Positions 50,762 through 59,632 are shown, counted from the stretch's first letter. The stretch is DNA of 64,000 nt from Cognaticolwellia mytili (GCF_002104475.1 NZ_NBOF01000005.1:1-64000); one strand, 5' to 3'. Numbers and translations are program-made. The notes: generated by a model from the sequence alone, not told the origin.

Positions 50762-52666
50762 ATGGTTAGACGAATTGATTTAATACCTAGTTCGATTAAG
50801 CTTTTGCTTGCAATTATTTATGATTTAATAGCGTTAAGCATCGCATTTTATCTTGCCTATATTATTCGTTTAGGCGTCGACAGTGTTCAAATATCATGGC
50901 ATGAGAATATCGGTTTCATTACCGTTGTCACATCAACCATTGCGCTATTCTATGCCTTTGATGTTTATAATTCAGTCGTACGTTTTTTTAACGCTAAAGC
51001 ATTTTTGAAGATACAGTTACTGCTCATTATTGCCAGTGCCATTTTATATCTAACCAGTTTTGCTTTTGACGCCTTCGTTCCCCGTTCAGTACCCATTGTA
51101 TTTCTTGTGCTTGCTAGTATTCAAATAGCTGGCGCTCGTACTTTATTTAGCTTTGTCGTCAAAGAACACTGGTTTGATGAACGTGAAGGCGTTGTCATAT
51201 ATGGAGCAAGCAGTGCTGGTCGACAGCTATATCATGCGTTGTCTCAAGGCAATAAATACCAACCTTTAGCCTTTTTGGATGAAAAGAAACGCTATGTCGA
51301 CCGAACAGTTTTAGGGCTAAAAATTCACCCTCATCAAAATATTGGAAAATTAATTAAAAAATATGGCCAATTCAAAGTTTTAATAGCCATTCCTAAAGTT
51401 GATCCAATACGGTTAAAACAAATTGTTGATAAACTCGAGCCCTACGCGCTTGAATTACTTACCATCCCTAATCTGTCTGATATTGTCTCAGGTAAGCGCA
51501 GCATTGATGAGTTAAGAGAAGTTTCCGTTGAAGAATTACTAGGCCGCAAACCAGTAAAGCCTATTACTGAGCTCTTGAGCGCCAATATCACAGGAAAAAT
51601 TGTCATGGTTTCTGGCGCTGGCGGCTCTATCGGCAAAGAGCTTTGTCGACAGATAGTCATTAACAAGCCAAAAGAGCTAATATTGCTCGATGTCAGCGAA
51701 GCATTACTCTACGAGGTTCACCAAGAGCTTAGTGAAGCGCTAAAAGAAAATAATGATAATCTCATCATTAAGCCATTAATTGGTAATGTGCAAAATGGCA
51801 GACTAATGAATCAAATTTTTCATAAGAATAGAGTGCAAACTATATATCATACTGCGGCCTATAAGCATGTTCCTATGGTCGAAAGCAATGTTATTGCGGG
51901 TGCTACCAATAATGTTTTAGGCACTCATGAAATTGCTCAAGCAGCAATTGATTGCGAAGTAGAAACCTTCGTGCTTATTTCAACAGATAAAGCGGTTCGG
52001 CCGACTAACGTTATGGGAGCAACCAAACGCCTAGCCGAATTAGTATTACAAGGTTTTGCTCAAAAGGATCACAATACACGCTTTGTTATGGTTCGCTTTG
52101 GCAATGTACTCGGCTCTTCTGGCTCTGTTGTGCCGTTATTTAAGAAGCAAATTAAGCGTGGTGGTCCAATAACGATTACCCACCCTGATATTATTCGCTA
52201 TTTTATGACTATTCCTGAAGCGGCACAATTAGTGATTCAGGCTGGTGCTATGGGTACAGGTGGCGATGTTTTTGTCCTTGATATGGGAAATCCAGTGAAA
52301 ATTGTCGATTTAGCTTACAAAATGACTCATTTAATGGGCTTAACCATTAAAGATGATAAAAACCCAACTGGTGACATTGCTATAAACTATAGTGGCTTAC
52401 GCCCAGGCGAAAAGCTTTATGAAGAACTGTTAATTAGTGACAATGCTAAAAAGACTAAGCACCAACGAATTTTAACCGCAAATGAACATTCATTACCTTG
52501 GCCAGATATTGATAAAATAATCAGCACATTAAAAGTTGCTATTGGCGATGAAGATGAAGCAAAAATTCGTCAATTACTACTCGATGCCCCGCTTTCTTAT
52601 CAACCATCCCCCAACAGCGTAAAGTCAAATAGAGCAAACGCGAAAATTAATAGTAATGCCGCTTAG
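50762..52666 (+). CDS. pglF: UDP-GlcNAc 4,6-dehydratase, PglF/WbpM-like membrane protein
   Basis: First step towards UDP-diNAcBac-type sugars. The 634-aa product has four N-terminal transmembrane helices (residues 10-130), a CoA-binding-like Rossmann domain (VVIYGASSAGRQLYHAL), and a catalytic SDR domain from about residue 280. The SDR domain has VSGAGGSIGKELCRQ, AAYKHVPMVE, and STDKAVRPTNVMGATKRLAE, where Met replaces the usual SDR Tyr (the SMK-type triad reported for WbpM). VRFGNVLGSSGSVVPLFKKQI follows. A 127-base gap separates it from pglE. Confidence 0.92.
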   Translation: MVRRIDLIPSSIKLLLAIIYDLIALSIAFYLAYIIRLGVDSVQISWHENIGFITVVTSTIALFYAFDVYNSVVRFFNAKAFLKIQLLLIIASAILYLTSFAFDAFVPRSVPIVFLVLASIQIAGARTLFSFVVKEHWFDEREGVVIYGASSAGRQLYHALSQGNKYQPLAFLDEKKRYVDRTVLGLKIHPHQNIGKLIKKYGQFKVLIAIPKVDPIRLKQIVDKLEPYALELLTIPNLSDIVSGKRSIDELREVSVEELLGRKPVKPITELLSANITGKIVMVSGAGGSIGKELCRQIVINKPKELILLDVSEALLYEVHQELSEALKENNDNLIIKPLIGNVQNGRLMNQIFHKNRVQTIYHTAAYKHVPMVESNVIAGATNNVLGTHEIAQAAIDCEVETFVLISTDKAVRPTNVMGATKRLAELVLQGFAQKDHNTRFVMVRFGNVLGSSGSVVPLFKKQIKRGGPITITHPDIIRYFMTIPEAAQLVIQAGAMGTGGDVFVLDMGNPVKIVDLAYKMTHLMGLTIKDDKNPTGDIAINYSGLRPGEKLYEELLISDNAKKTKHQRILTANEHSLPWPDIDKIISTLKVAIGDEDEAKIRQLLLDAPLSYQPSPNSVKSNRANAKINSNAA

Positions 52667-52701
52667 CTCATTAGGCGCTGCACTCCAAGGCTACAGCCAG
52701 G

Positions 52702-53823
52702 TTATTTAACCAGCATTAACCAAGCATCTGCATAATCAGGTAGATCCTTATTAGCTTGATGGTAATCTTGCCAACCAAAATAACTATCAACCAGTAAATC
52801 GAGTTGAAAGAGGTTATTATCAAATGCTCCCCCTTGATCAGACAACACCCCCAAGCGTGCTACCTTTTCATCAGCCAATTGATAACTCACCATAAATAAC
52901 TTTCCTAAGCCCAGCTCGGCGACATTACCAGCAAAAGAAACCTGTGGCGAAATCGCTATTTTACTATCAAGTGTTTCACCGTAGCCCATAATGCTCGGAA
53001 CTTCAGAGAAGTACCAATAACGCGCTTGTTCTCGCTTGCCAATGGCATAATCATAAGCAATACCATTATTACGGTGAACATTAAAATAACGACGTTTACC
53101 ATTAACTTCAACAACACCTGTACCTTGCAATAGCACATCATGCAATGCTTCCTCAGTAAGCCATATTAAAGGCTTTGCCAGCATCTTATTGGCCAGTACG
53201 CCAGCAATCACTTGCTGACGGGTATATTGATGACGGGTTAGTGATAAATTGTCATTTGCTTCCTTTAATCCTAACCCTTGTTCATCGTACGGCAGAGCAT
53301 AAAGCGCTTGATTATATTGCTCAGTTTTAACCTCACTCGCGGTTAATAACTTAGTATAATATTTGGTTAAGAAAATTTTATCTTTAGGTATGGCATTTAA
53401 CATTCTACTTTTAACTTCATTGGTACTTTTTAGTGCAATAGCCCGTGCAGTTTTAACATCAGGCATCCAACGATAAAAGTCAAAATGCTCACGTAAAAAC
53501 ACCTCATCGTGCAGCCGGCTATTACGCTTAGCTCGCACATCTTCACGATAAGTCTGACAAATAAAGGCAAGGGTCTGTTTCACCTTAGGTAATGTCACTG
53601 TACTATCAAAAACCTTACCCGCATGCACAGCAAACTTGTCTTCTGAGAAGTCGTTCAAATAGTGCTTAGTTTCATCAGCAACATTACACAATGCACTCGC
53701 TTTAAAGCCTTTCATTTTCCCAAGTACTGGTGTTTTATCAAGGACAAAAAATTCGCTAGACGCTTGCGCAGCGTAATTAAATGTTACAACGATGAAAAGA
53801 ATAAAAGGTAAGCAAAAACGCAT
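52702..53823 (-). CDS. Secreted MltA-domain-like protein
   Basis: The 373-aa product has a signal peptide (FILFIVVTFNYAAQA-S). The C-terminal third has GTGVVEVNGKRRYFNV, NNGIAYDYAIGK and then VLSDQGGAFDNNLFQLDLLVDSYFG. This order resembles the MltA and 3D (DxGGA..D) domains of membrane-bound lytic transglycosylases, in which the DxGGA aspartate is catalytic (here SDQGGAF). No lipobox is seen, so it would be periplasmic and soluble. A peptidoglycan-cleaving role is inferred and similarity is faint. It lies just outside the polysaccharide locus, on the opposite strand. Confidence 0.55.
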   Translation of the reverse strand: MRFCLPFILFIVVTFNYAAQASSEFFVLDKTPVLGKMKGFKASALCNVADETKHYLNDFSEDKFAVHAGKVFDSTVTLPKVKQTLAFICQTYREDVRAKRNSRLHDEVFLREHFDFYRWMPDVKTARAIALKSTNEVKSRMLNAIPKDKIFLTKYYTKLLTASEVKTEQYNQALYALPYDEQGLGLKEANDNLSLTRHQYTRQQVIAGVLANKMLAKPLIWLTEEALHDVLLQGTGVVEVNGKRRYFNVHRNNGIAYDYAIGKREQARYWYFSEVPSIMGYGETLDSKIAISPQVSFAGNVAELGLGKLFMVSYQLADEKVARLGVLSDQGGAFDNNLFQLDLLVDSYFGWQDYHQANKDLPDYADAWLMLVK

Positions 53824-54008
53824 AAAATGATGCCACTAAATTGAAAGTAACGCCATGGTATGTCAATCACTAAACCTGCGCTACTGTAGCGCCTAAATAA
53901 TTACTAAACGATTGAATAATTTATAGAGAAAACCATAGCGAGTGGCTCATCATTAATAGCTAAATGAACTGATAATAATGTCTAATTCCAATAATAAAAT
54001 TTCACGAC

Positions 54009-55496
54009 TTATAGGCTCGCCATGTTAATTAGCGACATTAACGTTTTCAGTTGCTTATCCACCTCCTCTTGGTTGCCGCTATTCTTATTATTGCGCTCTG
54101 TTATCGTAAACCCTGTATTTAACCTAAAATAGTCTTGATACAAATCACGGGTAGTAAACTGCTCTCCAATACGTAGATCAATGTTATGTTGGCTCGCTTG
54201 TTTAAGCAGTTTAGCGCCATTTAAATTTGGCACTTGTATCCATAACACAAAGCCACCCGATGGTGAGCTGATTTTGCTGGCCGCAGGTAAATTTTTTGTT
54301 AAGTAGCGCTGATAACTCAAGGTTTGTTGTTGTATCACTATACGTAATTTTTTTAAATGTTTGGCATAATCACCATTACTAATAAAGTCAGCAAGCGCGA
54401 GTTGCACAGGTGAAGAAACCCCTTGATTGCAATACTTACGCCTTTGCAAATACTGCTCTGCAAAACGACCAGGCCAGCACCAGCCTAGTCGATAACCCGC
54501 GGCGATTGTTTTCGAAACCGAACCACACCATAAAATGTAGCCTTGCTTATCCCAATGCTTTGCGGGCAAGGGCATCACTTTATCGTGCGCCAATTCAATA
54601 TAAACATCATCTTCTATGATCGGAATTTTATAGTTTTGTGCTAACTGCGCTAAGTGCTGCTTTTGCAATGCCGTCATCGAAATTCCCTGAGGATTCATAT
54701 GAGAAGTACAAAACAAACCAGCTTTAATCTGCTTACTCTTCATATGTTGTTCAAGTTGAACCAGATCAATCCCCTGTTCTGTTGATGGTATTTCGACAAC
54801 TTTACGCCCCAGTGCCGCCAGCATATCTAATAAACCATTAAAGCAAGGCGAGCTAATGGCAACGGCATCACCAATTTCAGTACATATTTCTAACGCAGTT
54901 CGAATGGCATCCATACAACCATTGGTGATCAACAGCTCATCGCTGGCTATATGAAAGTCGTAACTTTTAAAATGCGTGCTCAGGCTATCTCGTAGTATTT
55001 TCTCTCCCTGCACATCAGGATAAAAACTAATATTACTGCCCTGCCTTTTTAAGGCGCGACGAAAACTGTTTTGCAGCTTATCCAGTGGTATGAAATCAGT
55101 AGAAATACGTGCAACACCCAATGGGCCGACGATTGCTTTATTTACTGAGCAACGAGCGGAATAATGAAGCGAATGGCTACTCGAAAAGTTGTCTACACTG
55201 TCATCCGCCTTGTAACGTTCAACCACAGGGAGCTTTGGCGCGGTCATAATGCTTTTAAACGCAACCAGTTCAGGTTTTTCATTTATCGTTCGTTGACCAC
55301 AGACAAAATATCCCGATTGTGGCTTAGCCACTATCCAGCCTAAAGATTCAAGATACTGGTAACAGTTAAGTGCAGTACTCATACTGACCAAATGTTGCTT
55401 TCGAAAGGTCCTTAACGATGGCATACGACTACTTTGCCGCAATATCCCGCTACTGATATCTTCAATGCACATTTCGGCAAGATCAATATATCTCAT
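54009..55496 (-). CDS. MocR/PdxR-type transcriptional regulator (GntR wHTH plus aminotransferase domain)
   Basis: PLP-binding regulator. The 495-aa protein starts with a GntR winged helix (PSLRTFRKQHLVSMSTALNCYQYLESLGWI) and continues, after a linker, into a fold-type I aminotransferase domain. This has FYPDVQGEKILRDSL, LLITNGCMDAI, IPIIEDDVYIEL and the PLP lysine in CGSVSKTIAAGYRLGW. It diverges from an EamA exporter gene, a common MocR target arrangement. A direct repeat between them (55597-55638) is a candidate operator. Confidence 0.93.
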   Translation of the reverse strand: MRYIDLAEMCIEDISSGILRQSSRMPSLRTFRKQHLVSMSTALNCYQYLESLGWIVAKPQSGYFVCGQRTINEKPELVAFKSIMTAPKLPVVERYKADDSVDNFSSSHSLHYSARCSVNKAIVGPLGVARISTDFIPLDKLQNSFRRALKRQGSNISFYPDVQGEKILRDSLSTHFKSYDFHIASDELLITNGCMDAIRTALEICTEIGDAVAISSPCFNGLLDMLAALGRKVVEIPSTEQGIDLVQLEQHMKSKQIKAGLFCTSHMNPQGISMTALQKQHLAQLAQNYKIPIIEDDVYIELAHDKVMPLPAKHWDKQGYILWCGSVSKTIAAGYRLGWCWPGRFAEQYLQRRKYCNQGVSSPVQLALADFISNGDYAKHLKKLRIVIQQQTLSYQRYLTKNLPAASKISSPSGGFVLWIQVPNLNGAKLLKQASQHNIDLRIGEQFTTRDLYQDYFRLNTGFTITERNNKNSGNQEEVDKQLKTLMSLINMASL

Positions 55497-55596
55497 TTCT
55501 GCGTTTTATCCTTTCGACTGTAAAGCGAAAAACCTTGTTCTTTATAGCCAGTGGACTTACAGCCACTAGTGTTAAAAAAAAGAGAGAAAAAAAAAT

Positions 55597-55638
55597 TGTA
55601 CTCTTTTTTATATCATAAATTGTATCTGTTCTCTTTTT
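55597..55638. promoter_or_regulatory. 12-bp direct repeat, candidate MocR operator
   Basis: TGTACTCTTTTT (55597-55608) and TGTTCTCTTTTT (55627-55638) agree at 11 of 12 positions. They start exactly 30 bp apart, about three helical turns, in the gap between the MocR gene and the EamA gene. GabR, a MocR protein, is known to bind spaced direct repeats. Confidence 0.6.
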
Positions 55639-55707
55639 GTATTTCATCAATAATAACGGCTATTGCAAGAAAACAAATTTACCTGCTGGCTATTAAAAGG
55701 ACAAACA

Positions 55708-56625
55708 ATGAATAATCGAGATCTACTACTGGGCATTTTTGTCATGATAGTTTGGGGACTAAACTTTTCGGTGATCAAACTTGGCGTCAGCGAAATAGAC
55801 CCGTTGTTGCTAACCGCATTGCGCTTCACTTTTGCGGTTATTCCAGCGGTGTTTTTTGTTAAACGACCACAGGTAAAATGGCGCTATTTAGTCGGTTACG
55901 GCTTAACCTTTGCGATTGGAGTTTGGGGCATGGGGAGTTGGTCAATTCAAGCTGGACTTTCTGCTGGCATGGCCTCGGTATTAATGCAAATGAATGTTGT
56001 TATCAGTTTGTTAGTTGGCTACTTTTTACTTAAAGAAAATATCACTTCCATGAGAATTATTGGCAGCGTCATTGCCATTATGGGCTTAGTGTTAAGTATA
56101 TTGGTAACCGATGGTTCAGTAACGACATTAGGCTTACTGCTTATTTTAATCGCTTCTTTGTCTTGGAGTATTACCAGTATTATTGTCAAAAAGGCTGGCA
56201 CCAAAGAAGTTTTTTCCTTTAGTATTTGGGGCATGTTATTTGCGCCTTTACCTTTGTTTATCCTCGCTTTTTTACAAGGCTCTCATCAACAGTTACCAAC
56301 TTCAGATTTACTGATGAATCCCTCAGTTATCTTCTCTGTGCTATTCCAAGCCTATCCAGTTACGTTATTTGGCTACTGGGTCTGGAATCGTTTGTTAGTG
56401 AAATATCCTTTAAGTACTGTTGCCCCGTTATCTTTATTGGTGCCTATTTTTGGTTTATTGGGTAGTGCGATTTTTTACCAAGAGAAAATAGGCACAATGA
56501 AAGCCGTCGCCTGTATATTGGTACTTACTGGCTTAATGATTGGTTTAATAAACGCAAAAAAGCTGAAAGAGTATTTACGCCAATCCACTTCAGCAATAAA
56601 ACTTAAGTGCAAACTCGCTAAGTGA
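55708..56625 (+). CDS. EamA-family (DMT) exporter
   Basis: Inner-membrane drug/metabolite transporter of the RhaT/YdcZ superfamily. From the ATG at 55708 (AAAGGACAAACA upstream) the product is 305 aa with ten helices in two EamA repeats: IFVMIVWGLNFSVIKLGV and LGLLLILIASLSWSITSIIVKKAG. It is similar to the YddG/RarD group that exports amino acids. The substrate is unknown. Control by the divergent MocR protein suggests an amino acid, amine or vitamin B6-related compound (inference). Confidence 0.88.
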   Translation: MNNRDLLLGIFVMIVWGLNFSVIKLGVSEIDPLLLTALRFTFAVIPAVFFVKRPQVKWRYLVGYGLTFAIGVWGMGSWSIQAGLSAGMASVLMQMNVVISLLVGYFLLKENITSMRIIGSVIAIMGLVLSILVTDGSVTTLGLLLILIASLSWSITSIIVKKAGTKEVFSFSIWGMLFAPLPLFILAFLQGSHQQLPTSDLLMNPSVIFSVLFQAYPVTLFGYWVWNRLLVKYPLSTVAPLSLLVPIFGLLGSAIFYQEKIGTMKAVACILVLTGLMIGLINAKKLKEYLRQSTSAIKLKCKLAK

Positions 56626-56641
56626 TCAGTGCTTTTTACCG

Positions 56642-56690
56642 ATAAACCTTGCTGCATCGCTAAATATAGTGATAATCGGGCAAGGTTTAT
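56642..56690 (+). other. Long nested hairpin between eamA and the M50 protease gene
   Basis: ATAAACCTTGC (56642-56652) and its exact inverse (56680-56690) enclose a second stem, ATCGCTA with TAGTGAT, around AATA. The structure ends ten bases before the ATG of the protease gene, which has no ribosome binding site. It may be the eamA terminator or a translation-control structure. Confidence 0.5.
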
Positions 56691-56700
56691 TTGCGTATAG

Positions 56701-57798
56701 ATGATTAGTGAGTATGAAGTGCAATTATTAGAAGTTGAATGTTTAGGTAAAACACTACGATTAGAAGGTTCGATGGCCGGTTGGCAACAGCTTTTTTGGG
56801 ACGAGCAATGTGTCTCACAAATTGATGCTAATGCCGATAATGAAGCATTTTTACACCAGTTTTCTTTACAAAGTGAGCAAGGTGAAATACAAATAGAACT
56901 TAAAGGCGTATTGCAATGGCAACCTTTTGCACTGCAATTTCAACTGTTAGTAAATAACGAAGTTTTGCTCGACAATACCCTGCATGAAAAAGATATAGAA
57001 CAGCGACAAGTTATTCAAGGCGAAAAACAAGCGATTAAGTTTAGTTTTGTTGGCTTGGCAGGCCTTGGCTTAAAGCTATTGAAAAGCGCTAAAGTCATTA
57101 AGGTGCTGTTTGCTGCAGGTAGTTTAGCCGCGTATAGCTGGTTATTTTCAATTCAATTTGCCATTGCCTTAATTCTTTGTTTAGTTTTTCATGAATATGG
57201 TCATATCAAGGCAATGAAATACTTTGGCCTAAAAACCAAAGGCATTTACCTCATTCCTTTTGTTGGCGGTTTAGCCCTTAGCGACGACAAAATTAATACT
57301 CGCTGGCAAGATATCGTTATTTCCATCATGGGGCCCTTCTTCGGCCTAATACTTTCCATTGCCTGTTTAGTGGGTTATTGGCTGACTGATATCGAAATAC
57401 TGGCCGGCATCGCGGTATTTAATGCCCTGCTGAATTTGTTTAACTTACTACCGATATTGCCATTAGACGGTGGCCACGTGCTTAAAAGCATCGCCTTTTC
57501 GATCAATTCAAAATTGGGGTTAGTGGCTTGTGTACTAGGGGCAGTATTTGGTATTTATATTAGTTATCACTTTGGTTTAGCGTTATTAGGCTTTTTACTG
57601 GCGATTGGTAGCATTGAAATATTCTTTGAATATAAACGCCGACATTTAAGCCCATTACTGCCACTTAATCGCTATGCGCAAATTGTCTCAGCGGTATGGT
57701 ATGTGGTTACGGTTGCAGGTTTAGGTGGCATTATTTGGCTAGTTGGCCAAACAGGTAACGACGCTTTATCACTACCACTTAAAATATTAGGCAGTTAA
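56701..57798 (+). CDS. M50-family membrane metalloprotease (site-2-protease-like)
   Basis: Zinc protease that cuts within the membrane. In the 365-aa protein, residues 1-115 form a soluble beta-rich domain with tryptophans (SMAGWQQLFWDEQCVSQ). This is followed by about six transmembrane helices containing the zinc motif FHEYGHIKAMKYFG (HExxH) and LPILPLDGGHVLK, the third-ligand Asp motif. The N-terminal domain differs from RseP PDZ domains and may recognise substrate. It is convergent with an ECF sigma gene, but no anti-sigma factor is evident, so a link is only a possibility. Confidence 0.85.
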   Translation: MISEYEVQLLEVECLGKTLRLEGSMAGWQQLFWDEQCVSQIDANADNEAFLHQFSLQSEQGEIQIELKGVLQWQPFALQFQLLVNNEVLLDNTLHEKDIEQRQVIQGEKQAIKFSFVGLAGLGLKLLKSAKVIKVLFAAGSLAAYSWLFSIQFAIALILCLVFHEYGHIKAMKYFGLKTKGIYLIPFVGGLALSDDKINTRWQDIVISIMGPFFGLILSIACLVGYWLTDIEILAGIAVFNALLNLFNLLPILPLDGGHVLKSIAFSINSKLGLVACVLGAVFGIYISYHFGLALLGFLLAIGSIEIFFEYKRRHLSPLLPLNRYAQIVSAVWYVVTVAGLGGIIWLVGQTGNDALSLPLKILGS

Positions 57799-57927
57799 GC
57801 TCAACGTTATTTAAGGTAGATGGCAACTAATACCTACTACCTTAATTTCTAACGCTATTCTATTAAATAAAATGTACTGCGAGTAATTTTATAGCTCTTT
57901 AAAGCAAGCAACTCAACACGAGTAGAG

Positions 57928-58461
57928 TTACTCTTTTAATTGCCCTTTTAAAAACTCTATCACTCTTTTATGGCGCATTTTCACAGCAGAAAGCTTTAAA
58001 TTACAAATATCGGCTATTTCCTGAAACTCCAAATCAGTGCGGTAACGTAGTAGCATTATGTTACGATCAGCGAATGATAAATCTACCATTAATGAGGATA
58101 GTGCCGTCGCTAAATCTTCATGATTACTTTCATCAGCAACCAAGTTTTCTAGGTATTCTTCATTTTGTTCAATGGTATCCCAACGCCGGCTTCTTATTTT
58201 GTTAATACACTCGTTATGCGCAATTTTGAACAGCCACGCTTTAAAAGACACTGACCACTTAAAGTTTTTCAACTGGGTGAGTATCTTAATAATTATTTCT
58301 TGTACAACATCTTCTGCATCAGGCTGGTTATTCAGCAGTTTTGCACAATACCCCTTTAATAAAGGTAAATATGGTGTAATTAACTGCTGAAATAAACGCG
58401 TGTCATAGGGCAGATTTTCTTGTACTAAAGCAACAAGCTGACGTTCATTAAACGTAGTCAA
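57928..58461 (-). CDS. ECF-type RNA polymerase sigma factor
   Basis: The 177-aa protein has sigma region 2 (PDAEDVVQEIIIKILTQLKNFKW, KAWLFKIAHNECINKIR) and region 4 (LSFADRNIMLLRYRTDLEFQEIADICNLKLSAVKMRHKRVIEFLK, described as one domain). Regions 1.1 and 3 are absent, so it is ECF. It is third in a minus-strand unit after a small membrane protein and an MscS channel (17-base gap). No anti-sigma gene is adjacent. The promoter of this unit shares an ECF-like motif with the divergent ompA-like gene. Confidence 0.92.
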   Translation of the reverse strand: MTTFNERQLVALVQENLPYDTRLFQQLITPYLPLLKGYCAKLLNNQPDAEDVVQEIIIKILTQLKNFKWSVSFKAWLFKIAHNECINKIRSRRWDTIEQNEEYLENLVADESNHEDLATALSSLMVDLSFADRNIMLLRYRTDLEFQEIADICNLKLSAVKMRHKRVIEFLKGQLKE

Positions 58462-58478
58462 ACGTTAAAAAACTCCAG

Positions 58479-59303
58479 TTATTGTTTAGTAACTTTGTTA
58501 GCTAATAAAAAGGTATTAGGGATGGTTGTCATTGATTCACCTTCACCCATGACTTTGCTCGCTACACTACCAATAGAAGCCAATGTTCCTTTGATATCTT
58601 GTACTTCAATCGTATCACCTACTTGATACATTTCTCGTAAATACACGCCGGCAACAATTTCTTGTGCCATTGACTTAGTACCAATACCTAACGAAATGGC
58701 AGCAGCTAAACCAACACTAGCAATAACAACGGTCATAATATTATTAAGTAAGGAAACATCAATATCGAGTTGAGTAATTGATAATGAAACAGTGATAACG
58801 ATGATAATACCGCGACACACTTCAGCAACAGAGCGTCCGTAATCAACACCGGTGTTTTTAGCTGCTATTTTTACGCCATTGAAAACAATTTGCGCAACAA
58901 AAAAACCACATAATAATACGGCAAGCGAAGCGAGTAACTTAGGCAAAAATAGTATTAAAGTATCAATTAGCCCTGAAAGTACCGTTAACCCAACAATGTC
59001 TAACGCCGCTAATAAAAATATTAATAAGAAAAAGGTTGAAATAATACTCGCAACTACTTGGCTACCGGTAACGGTCACTTCCATTTTATTCAGCAAAGTA
59101 TTTAAACCCAGTTTATCTAAAAAAGTATCAAAACCAATTTTAGTTAACGACTTATTCAAAAAACTTTTAATCAGCGATGACACAATCCAACCAGCAAGTA
59201 AAAATAGAATGGCGACAATCAAATCAGGTAGAAAGGTTATCACTTTCTGCCAAATAGCGATAAAGCCTGAGTATGCTTTTTCAGTGATGTTATCAGTATC
59301 CAT
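58479..59303 (-). CDS. MscS-family mechanosensitive channel (second copy)
   Basis: The 274-aa protein has three to four transmembrane helices (FLPDLIVAILFLLAGWIVSSLIK first) and an MscS beta domain with GTKSMAQEIVAGVYLREMYQVGDTIEVQDIKG and TTIPNTFLLAN. The pore helix (ASVGLAAAISLGIGTKS) is less glycine-regular than E. coli MscS. It resembles the TM-helix/MscS-like proteins found with stress regulators. Its start shares one base with the preceding gene and it is followed by the ECF sigma gene. Confidence 0.87.
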   Translation of the reverse strand: MDTDNITEKAYSGFIAIWQKVITFLPDLIVAILFLLAGWIVSSLIKSFLNKSLTKIGFDTFLDKLGLNTLLNKMEVTVTGSQVVASIISTFFLLIFLLAALDIVGLTVLSGLIDTLILFLPKLLASLAVLLCGFFVAQIVFNGVKIAAKNTGVDYGRSVAEVCRGIIIVITVSLSITQLDIDVSLLNNIMTVVIASVGLAAAISLGIGTKSMAQEIVAGVYLREMYQVGDTIEVQDIKGTLASIGSVASKVMGEGESMTTIPNTFLLANKVTKQ

Positions 59304-59593
59304 TATTTATTCCCGTTATTAGTTGTAGTCTTATTTATCGTTTTTGAGTTATTGGCCATTTGCTTAAATATTGGCTTTAAAATTTTCATAAATATGCTGA
59401 CAAAAACCACCCAAATCGACGCCATACCCAGCGCTAAAAGATCTTTCGTCCCCTGCTGGTTATTGGCAGTTACTGTTGCACGTTTAAATAATTCGTCATC
59501 TGAAGTGCTAAAAGCTAATTCAGAATTATTTTTTAATTCTTCTGCTATGTTTTTTTCTATATCTTTCACTTCATCCTCCAGCAGTACGTTCAT
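59303..59593 (-). CDS. Small membrane protein preceding mscS and the ECF sigma gene
   Basis: Unrecognised product of 96 aa from the ATG at 59593. It has an acidic helical N-terminus, one transmembrane helix (about residues 53-70, LALGMASIWVVFVSIFMKIL) and an Asn/Thr/Lys-rich tail. The ATG is only about ten bases from the expected start of transcription. A GTG at 59569 has GGAGG five bases upstream and may be the true start, giving 88 aa. Its position before the sigma gene leaves open a membrane regulator role, but no anti-sigma motif is visible. Confidence 0.6.
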   Translation of the reverse strand: MNVLLEDEVKDIEKNIAEELKNNSELAFSTSDDELFKRATVTANNQQGTKDLLALGMASIWVVFVSIFMKILKPIFKQMANNSKTINKTTTNNGNK

Positions 59594-59602
59594 TGCTTAA
59601 CC

Positions 59603-59632
59603 CTTTAACGCTTGAAAAGTTAAGAAGTCACA
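59603..59632 (-). promoter_or_regulatory. ECF-like promoter of the small-protein/mscS/sigma unit
   Basis: On the minus strand TGTGAC (59627-59632) is followed after 16 bases by CGTTAAAG (59603-59610). The divergent ompA-like gene has TGTGAC-N16-CGTTATAG. The CGT-type -10 is characteristic of ECF sigma factors. This would make the sigma gene autoregulated. Confidence 0.6.
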
